Assembly (NCBI GenBank): GCA_051881695.1
Contig: JBJEQJ010000040.1
Location: 7,946 to 71,945 of the forward strand
Reading direction: 5' to 3'
DNA: 64,000 nucleotides
Source of the DNA: CAYJFG01 sp051881695
GTDB lineage: Bacteria > Bacillota > Clostridia > Oscillospirales > Acutalibacteraceae
The notes under the pieces are model-generated. The model saw only the letters and a program-made list of their open reading frames with translations, searched no databases and was not told the DNA's origin. The stretch's first letter is position 1, and every line of letters begins with the position of its first letter. Below, one piece after another: positions 8,631 through 16,049 of this stretch. Both the position numbers and the translations under genes were made by a program.

Positions 8631-9754
8631 TGAGTAAATTTGTATACTTTGATAATACTGTCTTTCCTAAAGACAGCGGTTTTTTTATGCCTGCGGAGTT
8701 TTCTCCTCACTTTGCCACCGTTATGATATGGCCGGAAAGACCGGGTTCGTGGCCTTTTAAGGCTAAAAAGGCTGAAAAGGTATTTACGCAGATAATAAAA
8801 GAAATAGCTGGATTTGAAAAAATGATAGTACTTGCAAGCGAAAAAAAGCTTGAGCATGCAAAGCAAATGTTATGCGGTGTAGATAATGTTTCTGTTTTAA
8901 AAATAAATTCAGACGATGCGTGGGCGCGCGACACTGCCCCAACCTTTGTTAAGAATAAATCGGGTGAAATACGGGGAATAGACTGGTGCTTCAACGCTTG
9001 GGGCGGAGAATATGACGGACTTTACGCCTCTTGGGAAAATGACGACAAAATAGCGAAGGAGCTTTGTAAGACCCTTGACATTCCCTGCTACAATGCACAC
9101 CCCTTTGTGCTTGAGGGAGGCTCAATTCATTCAGACGGAGAGGGAACGCTTTTAGTAACAGAAGCCTGCCTTTTAAGCGAGGGGAGAAATCCAGACCTTA
9201 CAAAAAATGCAATAGAAAGCAACTTGAAAAATTATCTCGGCGCAGAAAAGGTTATATGGCTTCCGCATGGAATATATAACGATGAAACTAACGAGCACGT
9301 TGACAATGTGTGTGCCTTTATTTCTCCTTCACAGGTGGTTCTTGCGTGGACAGACGATAAAACAGACCCGCAGTACCAAATGTCCGAAGCGTGCTTAAAG
9401 GTGCTTGAAAACAGCACAGACGCAAAGGGAAGACACTTTAAGGTGCATAAGCTGCCGATACCTGAAAACCCGGTGTGTGTGCAGAAAAGCGACCTTAAAG
9501 GCTATGAGTTTGAACCGGGAGAAGATAAAAGAGAAGCAGGCGAGCGTTTGGCGGCTTCTTATGTTAATTTTTATTTCTGCAACGGAGCTGTTCTATTGCC
9601 GCAGTTCGGCGGGAATAACGAAAAAAGCGATAAGCTTGCTCTTGAGATAATGCAAACCCTTTGCGAAAACAGAGAGATTATTCCTATTTATGCCGGAGAT
9701 ATAATTTTAGGCGGAGGAAATATACACTGTATAACTCAGCAAATACCTCTCTAG
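8630..9754 (+). CDS. aguA: Agmatine deiminase
   Basis: This 374-residue member of the peptidyl-arginine-deiminase-like family hydrolyses agmatine to N-carbamoylputrescine and ammonia. Visible catalytic features are WARDTAP near 98-104, LEGGSIH near 162-168, EHVDN near 223 and the nucleophile C367 in GGGNIHC. The length is normal. The start codon overlaps the nspC stop. Together with the last gene of the operon it converts agmatine to putrescine without agmatinase. Confidence 0.94.
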   Translation: MSKFVYFDNTVFPKDSGFFMPAEFSPHFATVMIWPERPGSWPFKAKKAEKVFTQIIKEIAGFEKMIVLASEKKLEHAKQMLCGVDNVSVLKINSDDAWARDTAPTFVKNKSGEIRGIDWCFNAWGGEYDGLYASWENDDKIAKELCKTLDIPCYNAHPFVLEGGSIHSDGEGTLLVTEACLLSEGRNPDLTKNAIESNLKNYLGAEKVIWLPHGIYNDETNEHVDNVCAFISPSQVVLAWTDDKTDPQYQMSEACLKVLENSTDAKGRHFKVHKLPIPENPVCVQKSDLKGYEFEPGEDKREAGERLAASYVNFYFCNGAVLLPQFGGNNEKSDKLALEIMQTLCENREIIPIYAGDIILGGGNIHCITQQIPL

Positions 9755-9879
9755 CGAAATTACCCGTCATAGTTTGAATTAAAAGCTGCTTTTTATGTAG
9801 CAGGCGGCGAAGCTGACTGAGTATTTATATCGGCGCAGCGATAAATTTTCCTTACAACTTTTTATAGGAGAGTGTCATT

Positions 9880-10758
9880 ATGAGAAATGTAACGGTTGCG
9901 GCAGTGCAGATGAGATGCACCGCTGACGTTTTCGAAAATATAAATAGGGCGGACGCACTTTTAAGGCAGGCGGCGGAAAAGGGTGCAAATATTATTTTAC
10001 TGCCGGAGCTTTTTGAACGCCATTATTTTTGTCAGGAAAGGCGTTATGATTACTACGATTTTGCAAGCTGTGCAGAGGATAACGAAGCAGTAAAGCATTT
10101 TCAATCTGTTGCAAAAGAGCTTTCAGTTGTTATTCCGGTCAGCTTTTATGAAAAGGACGGTAACAGTTTTTTTAACTCAGTTGCAGTTATAGACGCTGAC
10201 GGAAAGCTTTTGGGAATATACAGAAAAACTCATATTCCCGATGACCATTATTACCAGGAGAAATTCTATTTCGTTCCAGGAGATACGGGATTTAAAACCT
10301 TTAAAACAAAATATGCTCAAATAGGCATTGGTATATGCTGGGACCAGTGGTTTCCCGAAACAGCAAGAGCCCTTGTGCTAAACGGCGCAGAGCTTATTTT
10401 TTACCCTACGGCAATTGGCTCAGAGCCGATTCTTGAGTGCGACAGTATGCCTCATTGGCGGCGATGTATGCAGGGACATTCCGCCGCAAATATTATTCCG
10501 GTAATTGCCTCAAACAGAGTAGGCAGGGAAGAGGTGCTTCCCTGTGAAGAAAACGGAGGACAAAAATCCTCGCTTGTTTTTTACGGCTCGTCTTTTATTA
10601 CAGACGAAACAGGCGGCATAATAGAGCAGGCAGGCAGAGAAGAAGAAACGGTGATTACAGCGCAGTTTAACTTGGATAATATCGCAAAAAACAGACAAAG
10701 CTGGGGAATATTCAGAGACCGTCGTCCCGATTGTTACAGGATAATTACAGAAAAATAG
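9880..10758 (+). CDS. aguB: N-carbamoylputrescine amidohydrolase
   Basis: This 292-residue nitrilase-superfamily enzyme converts N-carbamoylputrescine to putrescine, CO2 and ammonia. The catalytic triad is clear: E43 in LLPELFE, K116 in YRKTHIPD and C153 in GICWDQW. The AGGAG before the ATG at 9880 is strong. A 125-base gap separates it from aguA, but no promoter consensus or strong terminator is obvious there, so it is probably still in the operon. A terminator follows. Confidence 0.94.
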   Translation: MRNVTVAAVQMRCTADVFENINRADALLRQAAEKGANIILLPELFERHYFCQERRYDYYDFASCAEDNEAVKHFQSVAKELSVVIPVSFYEKDGNSFFNSVAVIDADGKLLGIYRKTHIPDDHYYQEKFYFVPGDTGFKTFKTKYAQIGIGICWDQWFPETARALVLNGAELIFYPTAIGSEPILECDSMPHWRRCMQGHSAANIIPVIASNRVGREEVLPCEENGGQKSSLVFYGSSFITDETGGIIEQAGREEETVITAQFNLDNIAKNRQSWGIFRDRRPDCYRIITEK

Positions 10759-10768
10759 CTAATTTCAG

Positions 10769-10817
10769 CAAGCGCAGGAGTGTATGAGAAATCTATATGC
10801 CCTGCGCTTGAAATTTT
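10769..10817 (+). terminator. Terminator of the polyamine operon
   Basis: A perfect 10-bp stem (CAAGCGCAGG with CCTGCGCTTG) extends inward through weaker pairs and is followed by AAATTTTT. It lies 10 bases after the aguB stop. Confidence 0.8.
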
Positions 10818-10937
10818 TGCAGTATTTTCCTTTTAACTTTAAAATTATATGGTAACACCGGCTTTTTTCTGCTCTCTATAGATAAATGTTGATAAAAATT
10901 CAAATAGAGTAAGAGATTATTCGTAAATTATACATAA

Positions 10938-10966
10938 TTGAAAGAGATTAATATATATGATATAGT
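10938..10966 (+). promoter_or_regulatory. Promoter of the small hypothetical gene
   Basis: TTGAAA, a 17-base spacer and TATAGT give a good sigma-A match. It would make a leader of about 190-230 nt before the next gene. Confidence 0.6.
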
Positions 10967-11021
10967 TATAAGAGTTATAAATATAGATATATTTTACAGG
11001 TTGAAGTGAAAAAATTTCTCG

Positions 11022-11099
11022 ATACATCATTGCTAAAAAGATTGAAAAAGCAACATTAAATTACAGGGAGGCGAAGCTGAAACAAAATAAATGATGTAT
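11022..11099 (+). promoter_or_regulatory. Possible structured leader element
   Basis: A 10-bp perfect outer stem (ATACATCATT at 11022-11031 with AATGATGTAT at 11090-11099) encloses a second stem TTGCT/AGCAA and a small third hairpin (CAG...CTG), a three-way-junction layout. I cannot assign it to a known riboswitch class. It lies in the untranslated leader of the following gene. Confidence 0.35.
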
Positions 11100-11163
11100 A
11101 AAAAGCAAGCTACGGTGAAGGAGTAAAAAGGAGAGGAGGTTTATTTTTTTATCATAAAAAATA

Positions 11164-11487
11164 ATGGCACGAATAGTATTAAAAAGGGCGGTTAATTGTA
11201 AAATGAAAAAATACATATCTTCTACAGAAAGAGAAACGTATATTTATGAGGTAATATACAGTACTTCGTCAAATTGCGGGAAAGACGAAAATTCCGGATA
11301 CGGTATAATGATATATAAAGAAGGCTGTAAGCATTCAAAAAGTATTGCGTTTTTATACAGAGCAGAAAATGTAACTCAAAGTGAAGAGTATATAAATTTT
11401 ATTGTAAAGCTTCTGGCTGAAAATAATGTACTTCCTGTTCATGCACAGGATATAATCTGCGAGCTGTTAAACGAATATCCGCAGTAA
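11164..11487 (+). CDS. Small hypothetical protein (possibly DUF6514-like)
   Basis: A soluble protein of 107 residues, or 94 if translation starts at the ATG at 11203. The AGGAGG at 11134-11139 is 24 bases from the first ATG, too far for normal use, while a weak GGGCGG precedes the second. This makes the start uncertain. It resembles short Clostridia proteins with a YGI core that carry the DUF6514 label, but I assign this only loosely. It is single-gene, with its own promoter, leader and terminator. Function unknown. Confidence 0.6.
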   Translation: MARIVLKRAVNCKMKKYISSTERETYIYEVIYSTSSNCGKDENSGYGIMIYKEGCKHSKSIAFLYRAENVTQSEEYINFIVKLLAENNVLPVHAQDIICELLNEYPQ

Positions 11488-11531
11488 GATATGCTGTTTT
11501 TCATTTTGATAATACTATTTGTATAGAAAAG

Positions 11532-11567
11532 AACAGAAATTACATTTTTGTTATAATTTCTGTTTTT
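11532..11567 (+). terminator. Terminator of the small hypothetical gene
   Basis: An 11-bp AT-rich stem (AACAGAAATTA with TAATTTCTGTT) is followed by a short T-run. From here to 11855 I see only one possible promoter and no gene. Confidence 0.7.
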
Positions 11568-11697
11568 ATGTAAAAAAATATTAAAACCCTTAAAAATCGC
11601 CGAGATAAGACGCTTATAGATATTTTCTGAAATCGAATAAATCTTGCACAGATTATTTATAAAATTTTATGCAAGTTGCTTTTATTTTCCTTTTCTC

Positions 11698-11726
11698 TTG
11701 AAATTACAGTGTGTATATGTTAGACT
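11698..11726 (+). promoter_or_regulatory. Possible promoter of the NlpC/P60 gene
   Basis: TTGAAA, a 17-base spacer and TAGACT; the -10 is weak. It would give a leader of about 125 nt. Nothing else recognisable lies in 11568-11855. Confidence 0.4.
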
Positions 11727-11855
11727 GTAACCGAATTGTTACAACTGTAATTGCGCTGTTATATCTGTCTGAGTTGCCTGCGGTTACAAGTAAACAATTT
11801 TAAAATATCGAGTATATCAAAGCATTTGTGAACGGAAAAATAGGAGGTTATAAAA

Positions 11856-13673
11856 ATGCACAAGAAAATAAAGGTGACAATTTCTTTGTTGCTTTCATTG
11901 ATTATGCTGTGTACCGTACTTGTTGTAGGGTCAACTGCAGCGTTTGCGGCATCGTCAACAGGTGTCGGACTTTCTGCACATTGTTTAAATGCCTACAACG
12001 AGGGTTGGGATTATGTCTGGGGCGGTTCTTCGCCCGGTGCAGTAGACTGCTCAGGACTGATTTACTCCTACAATGGTGTTGGCGGAAACAGAGTAGATAT
12101 GCTTTCGTCATCTGGCGAATGGGGCTATGTTTCTAACGGTATTCCGAGAGTACACGGTCTTGGACTTCACAAGCCCGGTCACGTCGGTGTATATGTCGGC
12201 GGCGGAATGGCTATAGACGCAAGAAGCTCTTACTACGATATGTGCTATTCATCGGTATATGAATTAAGCTGGGTTGAATGGTTCAAAATCTACGGTGTAG
12301 AATATCCTACAAAGGGTTGGGTTCGTTACAACGGCGACTCTTTCTATTACGAAAAGGGTCAGTATATTGTAAACACAACCAGAACCTTTGACGGTGTTAC
12401 TTACACCTTTGGCTCGGACGGTGCATCAGACATAGCACCGCCGGAAAGTGAATTTAAAGCAACTGATTATTCCTCCGGCAGTATAAGCTCTTCGGGCAGC
12501 TCGGGCAATACGTCGGGAACATCAAAATTGATAAAGATTGGCTCTCAGGGTGAAAAGGTTGAAAAAATCCAGAAGCAGCTAAAATCTTTAGGTTATTTTG
12601 AAGATGATGTTACAGGATATTTTGGTACATACACAGAAAAATGCATAAAGGCATTCCAGAAAGCTGCAAAAATTGAGGTAGACGGTATTGTAGGTCAAGA
12701 AACAATGGACGCACTCTTTGCAGATGATGCTCCGAAGAAGAGCAAGAATACTAACGACAGCAAGCCTTCAGAGCAGCCGGAAGCTAAGCCTACTGATGCT
12801 CCTGAGCAGGAAACAGCACAAACACAGGAGCCGCAACAGGATACAACAGTAGAAGCAGCAGATGAAGCTTCTGATGAGCAGGCTGAGATGCCTGCAGAGG
12901 AAGAAACACAAGTCCCGACAGAAGAGGAAACTGAAGCTCCTACAAAAGCTCCTACTGAGCCGCCGACAGAAGCTCCTACAGAGGATCCGTACAAAGACCT
13001 TCTTGCAATGGGCGGACACGGAGATAAGGTTGTAAAGCTTCAGCAAAGACTTACAGAGCTTGGCTACTACTCAGCAGCTATCTCCGGCGAGTTTGATGAA
13101 GAAACCTTAAATGCGCTCAAGGCTTATTATGAAGCGTCAGAGCTTCAGCCGCTTGATTATATGTCAGACAATGCTTTTGAAGCCTTAATGTCAGACAATG
13201 CAATTTCAAGCGCAGATTATGAGGAAATGAAGCTTAGCTACGAGGGCTACAGCGTAGAGTCCCTGCAGACGAGTCTTGTAAGCTTAGGTTATCTTAACCA
13301 GGCAGATGCATCAGGCGAAATAGACGATAAAACCACATCGGCAATAATGGTAGCACAATCTAACTTTGAGATGGAGGTTACCGGCGAGGCTGACAAGGAA
13401 TTCTTAGACGCAATCGACAAACAGACAACGCAGGAGGCTGCAGCTTCTGTTCAAAAGATTGTTAAGACTTCACCGGACAAAGCGTTGTCACCGGCTAAAA
13501 GCAATGTGTTTGAAGCAGTTTCTTACACTCCGGATACTGAAAGTAACTACAATATGCTTTTAATAATAGCAGCAATTATGTCAGTTCTTTCATTGGCAGG
13601 ACTCATTGTTTACCTAAAAAGCAGAAAATCTGCCGTTAAAGCAGGCTCAGGTGAAAAACCAAGATATAAATAA
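11856..13673 (+). CDS. Secreted NlpC/P60 peptidoglycan hydrolase with wall-binding domains
   Basis: This 605-residue envelope protein has a signal peptide (about 1-31, cleavage near AFA-AS) and an NlpC/P60 cysteine peptidase domain (about 36-165) with nucleophile C65 in DCSG and H109 in GHVGVYVG. A peptidoglycan-binding-1 domain follows (about 224-290). Next comes an acidic Pro/Thr/Glu-rich linker with repeated APTE units (about 295-383), two more degenerate binding domains (about 385-535) and a C-terminal membrane helix (about 568-590) with a basic tail. It probably cuts stem peptides of the wall while tethered to the membrane. Monocistronic, with its own terminator. Confidence 0.88.
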   Translation: MHKKIKVTISLLLSLIMLCTVLVVGSTAAFAASSTGVGLSAHCLNAYNEGWDYVWGGSSPGAVDCSGLIYSYNGVGGNRVDMLSSSGEWGYVSNGIPRVHGLGLHKPGHVGVYVGGGMAIDARSSYYDMCYSSVYELSWVEWFKIYGVEYPTKGWVRYNGDSFYYEKGQYIVNTTRTFDGVTYTFGSDGASDIAPPESEFKATDYSSGSISSSGSSGNTSGTSKLIKIGSQGEKVEKIQKQLKSLGYFEDDVTGYFGTYTEKCIKAFQKAAKIEVDGIVGQETMDALFADDAPKKSKNTNDSKPSEQPEAKPTDAPEQETAQTQEPQQDTTVEAADEASDEQAEMPAEEETQVPTEEETEAPTKAPTEPPTEAPTEDPYKDLLAMGGHGDKVVKLQQRLTELGYYSAAISGEFDEETLNALKAYYEASELQPLDYMSDNAFEALMSDNAISSADYEEMKLSYEGYSVESLQTSLVSLGYLNQADASGEIDDKTTSAIMVAQSNFEMEVTGEADKEFLDAIDKQTTQEAAASVQKIVKTSPDKALSPAKSNVFEAVSYTPDTESNYNMLLIIAAIMSVLSLAGLIVYLKSRKSAVKAGSGEKPRYK

Positions 13674-13990
13674 TTAATCGCTTTAGCAACACTTATCTGA
13701 ATCACACAGGTAAAACGGATTTGACAGCTCCGCTTTCCTGTGTGTTTTTCTATGTATCCGGTTGCCCGGAAGAAGTCATCATAATATTCTTTCGAGCAAC
13801 CTTTAATGAAGATGTGGCAGTGACGCTCATCATTTTCATCGGTAATATAAATCCGTTCCGCAAAGGTATGTATCAGCGTTACAAGCACATCGGGTGCGGC
13901 GTTTTCATTATACTTTCCGAAGGACAGCAACCGTTCCTTTATTTCTTCAATATCACGGATAGCGTACATCTGACTTTGTCTGTTCTCCTC
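13610..13990 (-). pseudogene. C-terminal remnant of a serine recombinase
   Basis: The minus-strand frame starting near 13990 (ATG at 13969) reads ...RDIEEIKERLL..., APDVLVTLIHTFAERIYI and a HIFIKGC segment. This resembles the extreme C-terminus of large serine recombinases of Clostridia mobile elements. No catalytic domain is present and a stop lies just upstream in frame, so only a fragment survives. The frame then runs uselessly into the end of the NlpC/P60 gene. The family call is from memory and uncertain. Confidence 0.45.
13703..13749 (+). terminator. Terminator of the NlpC/P60 gene
   Basis: CACACAGG pairs with CCTGTGTG, with an inner AACGGA/TCCG(C)TT helix, followed by TTTTT. It lies 30 bases after the stop. 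Confidence 0.7.
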
Positions 13991-14050
13991 TAATCATCCG
14001 TTTTTATTCGCATATTTAACAAGTTTCTAAACTTTCTAAGTCCAAAAGTG

Positions 14051-14079
14051 TTGATTTTTTCAAAACAGTAGTATATAAT
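14051..14079 (+). promoter_or_regulatory. Promoter driving the riboswitch leader
   Basis: TTGATT (14051-14056), a 17-base spacer and a perfect TATAAT (14074-14079). Transcription would begin near 14086, just before the riboswitch-like sequence. Confidence 0.72.
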
Positions 14080-14085
14080 ACAATA

Positions 14086-14206
14086 AAAAATATATTATGT
14101 AAAGTTATCGAAAGATTGCGGCACAATGCTATGGGGCTAAAACAAATAAATCTCTTTGTCATGCTTGCCAGGTTGTAGTTTTTTGAAAAATTGCAACCTA
14201 TTTTTT
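14086..14206 (+). promoter_or_regulatory. Cyclic di-GMP-I-like (GEMM) riboswitch with terminator
   Basis: The leader contains, in order, a short helix capped by a GAAA tetraloop (ATCGAAAGAT at 14108-14117), the core-like block GGCACAATGC followed by TATGGGGCTAA (14120-14140), a second variable stem, and TTGCCAGGTTGTAG (14165-14178). This is the order and spacing of the c-di-GMP-I aptamer as seen in Clostridia (GAAA-capped P1b, GC-CAAA-GC-like core, GG-CTAA receptor, GCCAGGTT close). The 3' aptamer strand AGGTTG is also the first half of a terminator, as expected for a transcriptional switch. The core differs from the usual CGCAAAGC, so ligand identity is not certain. It sits upstream of a fibre/matrix operon. 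Confidence 0.7.
14170..14206 (+). terminator. Riboswitch expression-platform terminator
   Basis: AGGTTG pairs with CAACCT around an inner TTTTT/AAAAA stem, followed by ATTTTTT. The 5' arm overlaps the aptamer 3' end, so ligand binding should prevent terminator formation (an ON switch) if this reading is right. Confidence 0.75.
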
Positions 14207-14324
14207 GTTTTTTCGGTTTTTTAATATTAGTTTTGTATATGTAACTTTTTGCAATCACTTGATTTTTCACTAAATGCAGAGCGAAATTATTGTAAAAATT
14301 AGTCATATTTTTTTTAAAAAAGTA

Positions 14325-14353
14325 TTGACTTATTCACCTAATATATATATATT
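14325..14353 (+). promoter_or_regulatory. Second promoter directly upstream of sipW1
   Basis: TTGACT (14325-14330), a 17-base spacer and TATATT (14348-14353), inside a TA-rich palindrome (TAATATATATATATTA). It lies after the riboswitch terminator, so the operon may have both a riboswitch-controlled and an independent start. Confidence 0.6.
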
Positions 14354-14389
14354 AGTATTTTATAATTAGAAATTAAAGGGGTTTTTGAA

Positions 14390-15082
14390 ATGAATGGTGA
14401 AAAACAAACATCAACACTTGGGCACCGAATATTGACAGGGGTTGGAATTGCACTGTGTGTGGTTTTGGTTCCGATCCTGATTATCAACTGCACTCTGCTT
14501 ATAAAGGGATGGACAAACAAGGACGAGGTTCCCTCGCTTTTCGGTTATGCGCCTATGATTGTCCTTACCGATTCAATGGTGGGTAACAATGAAGACAATT
14601 TCAGCGGCGGCGACCTGATTTTTGTTAAAACGGTTAAAGCCGAGGATGTTAAAAAAGGCGATGTTATTTCGTTTTTTGACCCTGCCGGCAACGGCACCTC
14701 CATTACCTCCCACCGCGTTGTGGATATTATAAACGAGGGCGGCAAAATCTCCTTCAAAACAAAGGGTGATAACAACAATACCGAGGACAAGCTCCTCGTT
14801 CCCGCCGAGAATTTGGCTGGTGTTTATACCGGCTTTAAAATTGCGGGTGCCGGACAGGTTGCGATGTTTATGCAAACCCCTTGGGGGCTGATTATTTGCG
14901 TTGTTGTTCCTATTATTTTGCTTATCGGCTGGGATGCTGTTCGCCGTGCAAGATATAACAAAAAGCACAAGGAGGATAAGGACGCTCTGCTTGCCGAGCT
15001 TGAAGAGCTGCGCCGGCTTAAAGCGGAGAAGCCCGAACCCCAAGCCGATACCTCTGCGGAGGAAACCGCTGACAGTGTGTGA
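14390..15082 (+). CDS. sipW: SipW-type (S26B) signal peptidase I
   Basis: This 230-residue membrane peptidase has an N-terminal membrane helix (about 14-38). The catalytic Ser is S62 in LTDSMVG, and H108 in ITSHRVV stands where the bacterial-type enzyme has Lys. This Ser/His arrangement is the ER or SipW type. Then come the KTKGDNN box and a second helix (about 160-183). The cytoplasmic tail is acidic, coiled-coil-like and rich in Glu/Ala. SipW enzymes process TasA-like fibre proteins, and one follows immediately. Confidence 0.9.
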   Translation: MNGEKQTSTLGHRILTGVGIALCVVLVPILIINCTLLIKGWTNKDEVPSLFGYAPMIVLTDSMVGNNEDNFSGGDLIFVKTVKAEDVKKGDVISFFDPAGNGTSITSHRVVDIINEGGKISFKTKGDNNNTEDKLLVPAENLAGVYTGFKIAGAGQVAMFMQTPWGLIICVVVPIILLIGWDAVRRARYNKKHKEDKDALLAELEELRRLKAEKPEPQADTSAEETADSV

Positions 15083-15116
15083 TAAGGCACAGCTTATTGT
15101 TTGTAGTTTTTTATGA

Positions 15117-15186
15117 TAGTTCTGCCCGTGGGCACACATGGGCTTGATAGCTATTTATATTTTTGTTGCCCGTTGTCGGGCGGAAC
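15117..15186 (+). promoter_or_regulatory. Long-range RNA stem between sipW1 and the TasA-like gene
   Basis: AGTTCTGCCCG (15117-15127) and CGGGCGGAACT (15176-15186) can pair over 11 bp with one U-G type mismatch. The stem closes 31 bases before the next start codon. It could be a processing site or stability element. No T-run follows. Confidence 0.4.
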
Positions 15187-15216
15187 TAATAAAGTTCAGA
15201 AAGGAAATGATTCATT

Positions 15217-15879
15217 ATGAAGAAAAACAAAATGATGCGTCTTGCTTCTGTTTTGCTCGTAGCAGTCATTCTTACTACCTGCGCAATCAGCGGCACATTC
15301 GCAAAGTACGTAACAAGCGGTAACGGATTTGATTCAGCAAGAGTTGCTAAATTCGGTGTTACCGTAACCGGAACTGCTGATACCTTTAAAGAAACTTACG
15401 CAAAGGATGACGAAGGCTTTACCTTAGCTGCAAATACCGTAGTTTCTACTAAAGATGTTGTTGCTCCGGGTACTTCAGGTTCCATGGCCGCTTTCACACT
15501 TGCAGGCACACCCGAGGTTGCCGTAAGGGTTACATTTGACGGCACATTAGAACTCGGCGACAAGTGGGTAGACTCAGACTCCGCTTATTATTGCCCCATC
15601 GAGGTTACTGTTGGCTCTACAACTTTCAAGGGCACAGATTATGCTTCTGCCGACTTATTTGAGGCTGCAGTTAATGATGAAATTGCCGGTTACTCTAATG
15701 ATTATGCAGCAAACACAGATTTAAGCACTATCGGTGCGGATGCTCCTGCAATTTCTTGGGAATGGGCATTCGAAGGCAACGATGACGCTAAGGATACATA
15801 TCTCGGTGACCAGGCCGCTGCCGACAATGCCGCTGAGATTTCTCTTGATGTTACTGCTACCGTAACCCAGATCGACTAA
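15217..15879 (+). CDS. TasA/camelysin-like secreted fibre protein
   Basis: This 220-residue protein carries the SipW-cognate type of signal: a basic start, a hydrophobic core and SGTFAKYVTSG, followed by the ARVAKFGV segment where the mature protein begins. The rest is a Ser/Thr/Asp-rich beta-sandwich-like domain with the WEWAFEGNDD...DTYLG pattern near 189-206 that is characteristic of TasA-like proteins. The strong AAAGGAAATG context and a stable hairpin after the gene suggest this is the abundant major subunit. It is probably exported by Sec and cut by the SipW-type peptidase encoded just upstream. Confidence 0.85.
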   Translation: MKKNKMMRLASVLLVAVILTTCAISGTFAKYVTSGNGFDSARVAKFGVTVTGTADTFKETYAKDDEGFTLAANTVVSTKDVVAPGTSGSMAAFTLAGTPEVAVRVTFDGTLELGDKWVDSDSAYYCPIEVTVGSTTFKGTDYASADLFEAAVNDEIAGYSNDYAANTDLSTIGADAPAISWEWAFEGNDDAKDTYLGDQAAADNAAEISLDVTATVTQID

Positions 15880-15923
15880 TTCAAGCTAAATTAAACAGAA
15901 CGCTTTATATTAAAGTGTAATTA

Positions 15924-15953
15924 CATACGAGGGTGTGTGTCCACCCTCGTATG
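15924..15953 (+). promoter_or_regulatory. Strong intercistronic hairpin after the TasA-like gene
   Basis: A perfect 12-bp stem (CATACGAGGGTG with CACCCTCGTATG, 6-base loop) lies 45 bases after the stop without an immediate T-run. A second weaker palindrome follows at 15957-15985. It probably stabilises the 3' end of the subunit mRNA or attenuates downstream transcription. Confidence 0.65.
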
Positions 15954-16049
15954 CTTGAATTTCTGCTTTTAAAAGCATAGAAATTAAGTTTTTACTCCTT
16001 TGTTTTCAAAAGCAAAAATCAATATTCTGTAAAAAAGGAGGAGTGACAA

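Noticed and set aside
11022..11099. c-di-GMP-I aptamer upstream of the small hypothetical gene
   Set aside because: Some purine-rich strings look alike, but the GAAA-capped helix and CTAA receptor are missing, unlike at 14086-14206.
12695..12994. Minus-strand Ser/Val/Gly-rich frame opposite the NlpC/P60 linker
   Set aside because: It mirrors the APTE/EPTE repeats of the real gene; low complexity and no ribosome site.
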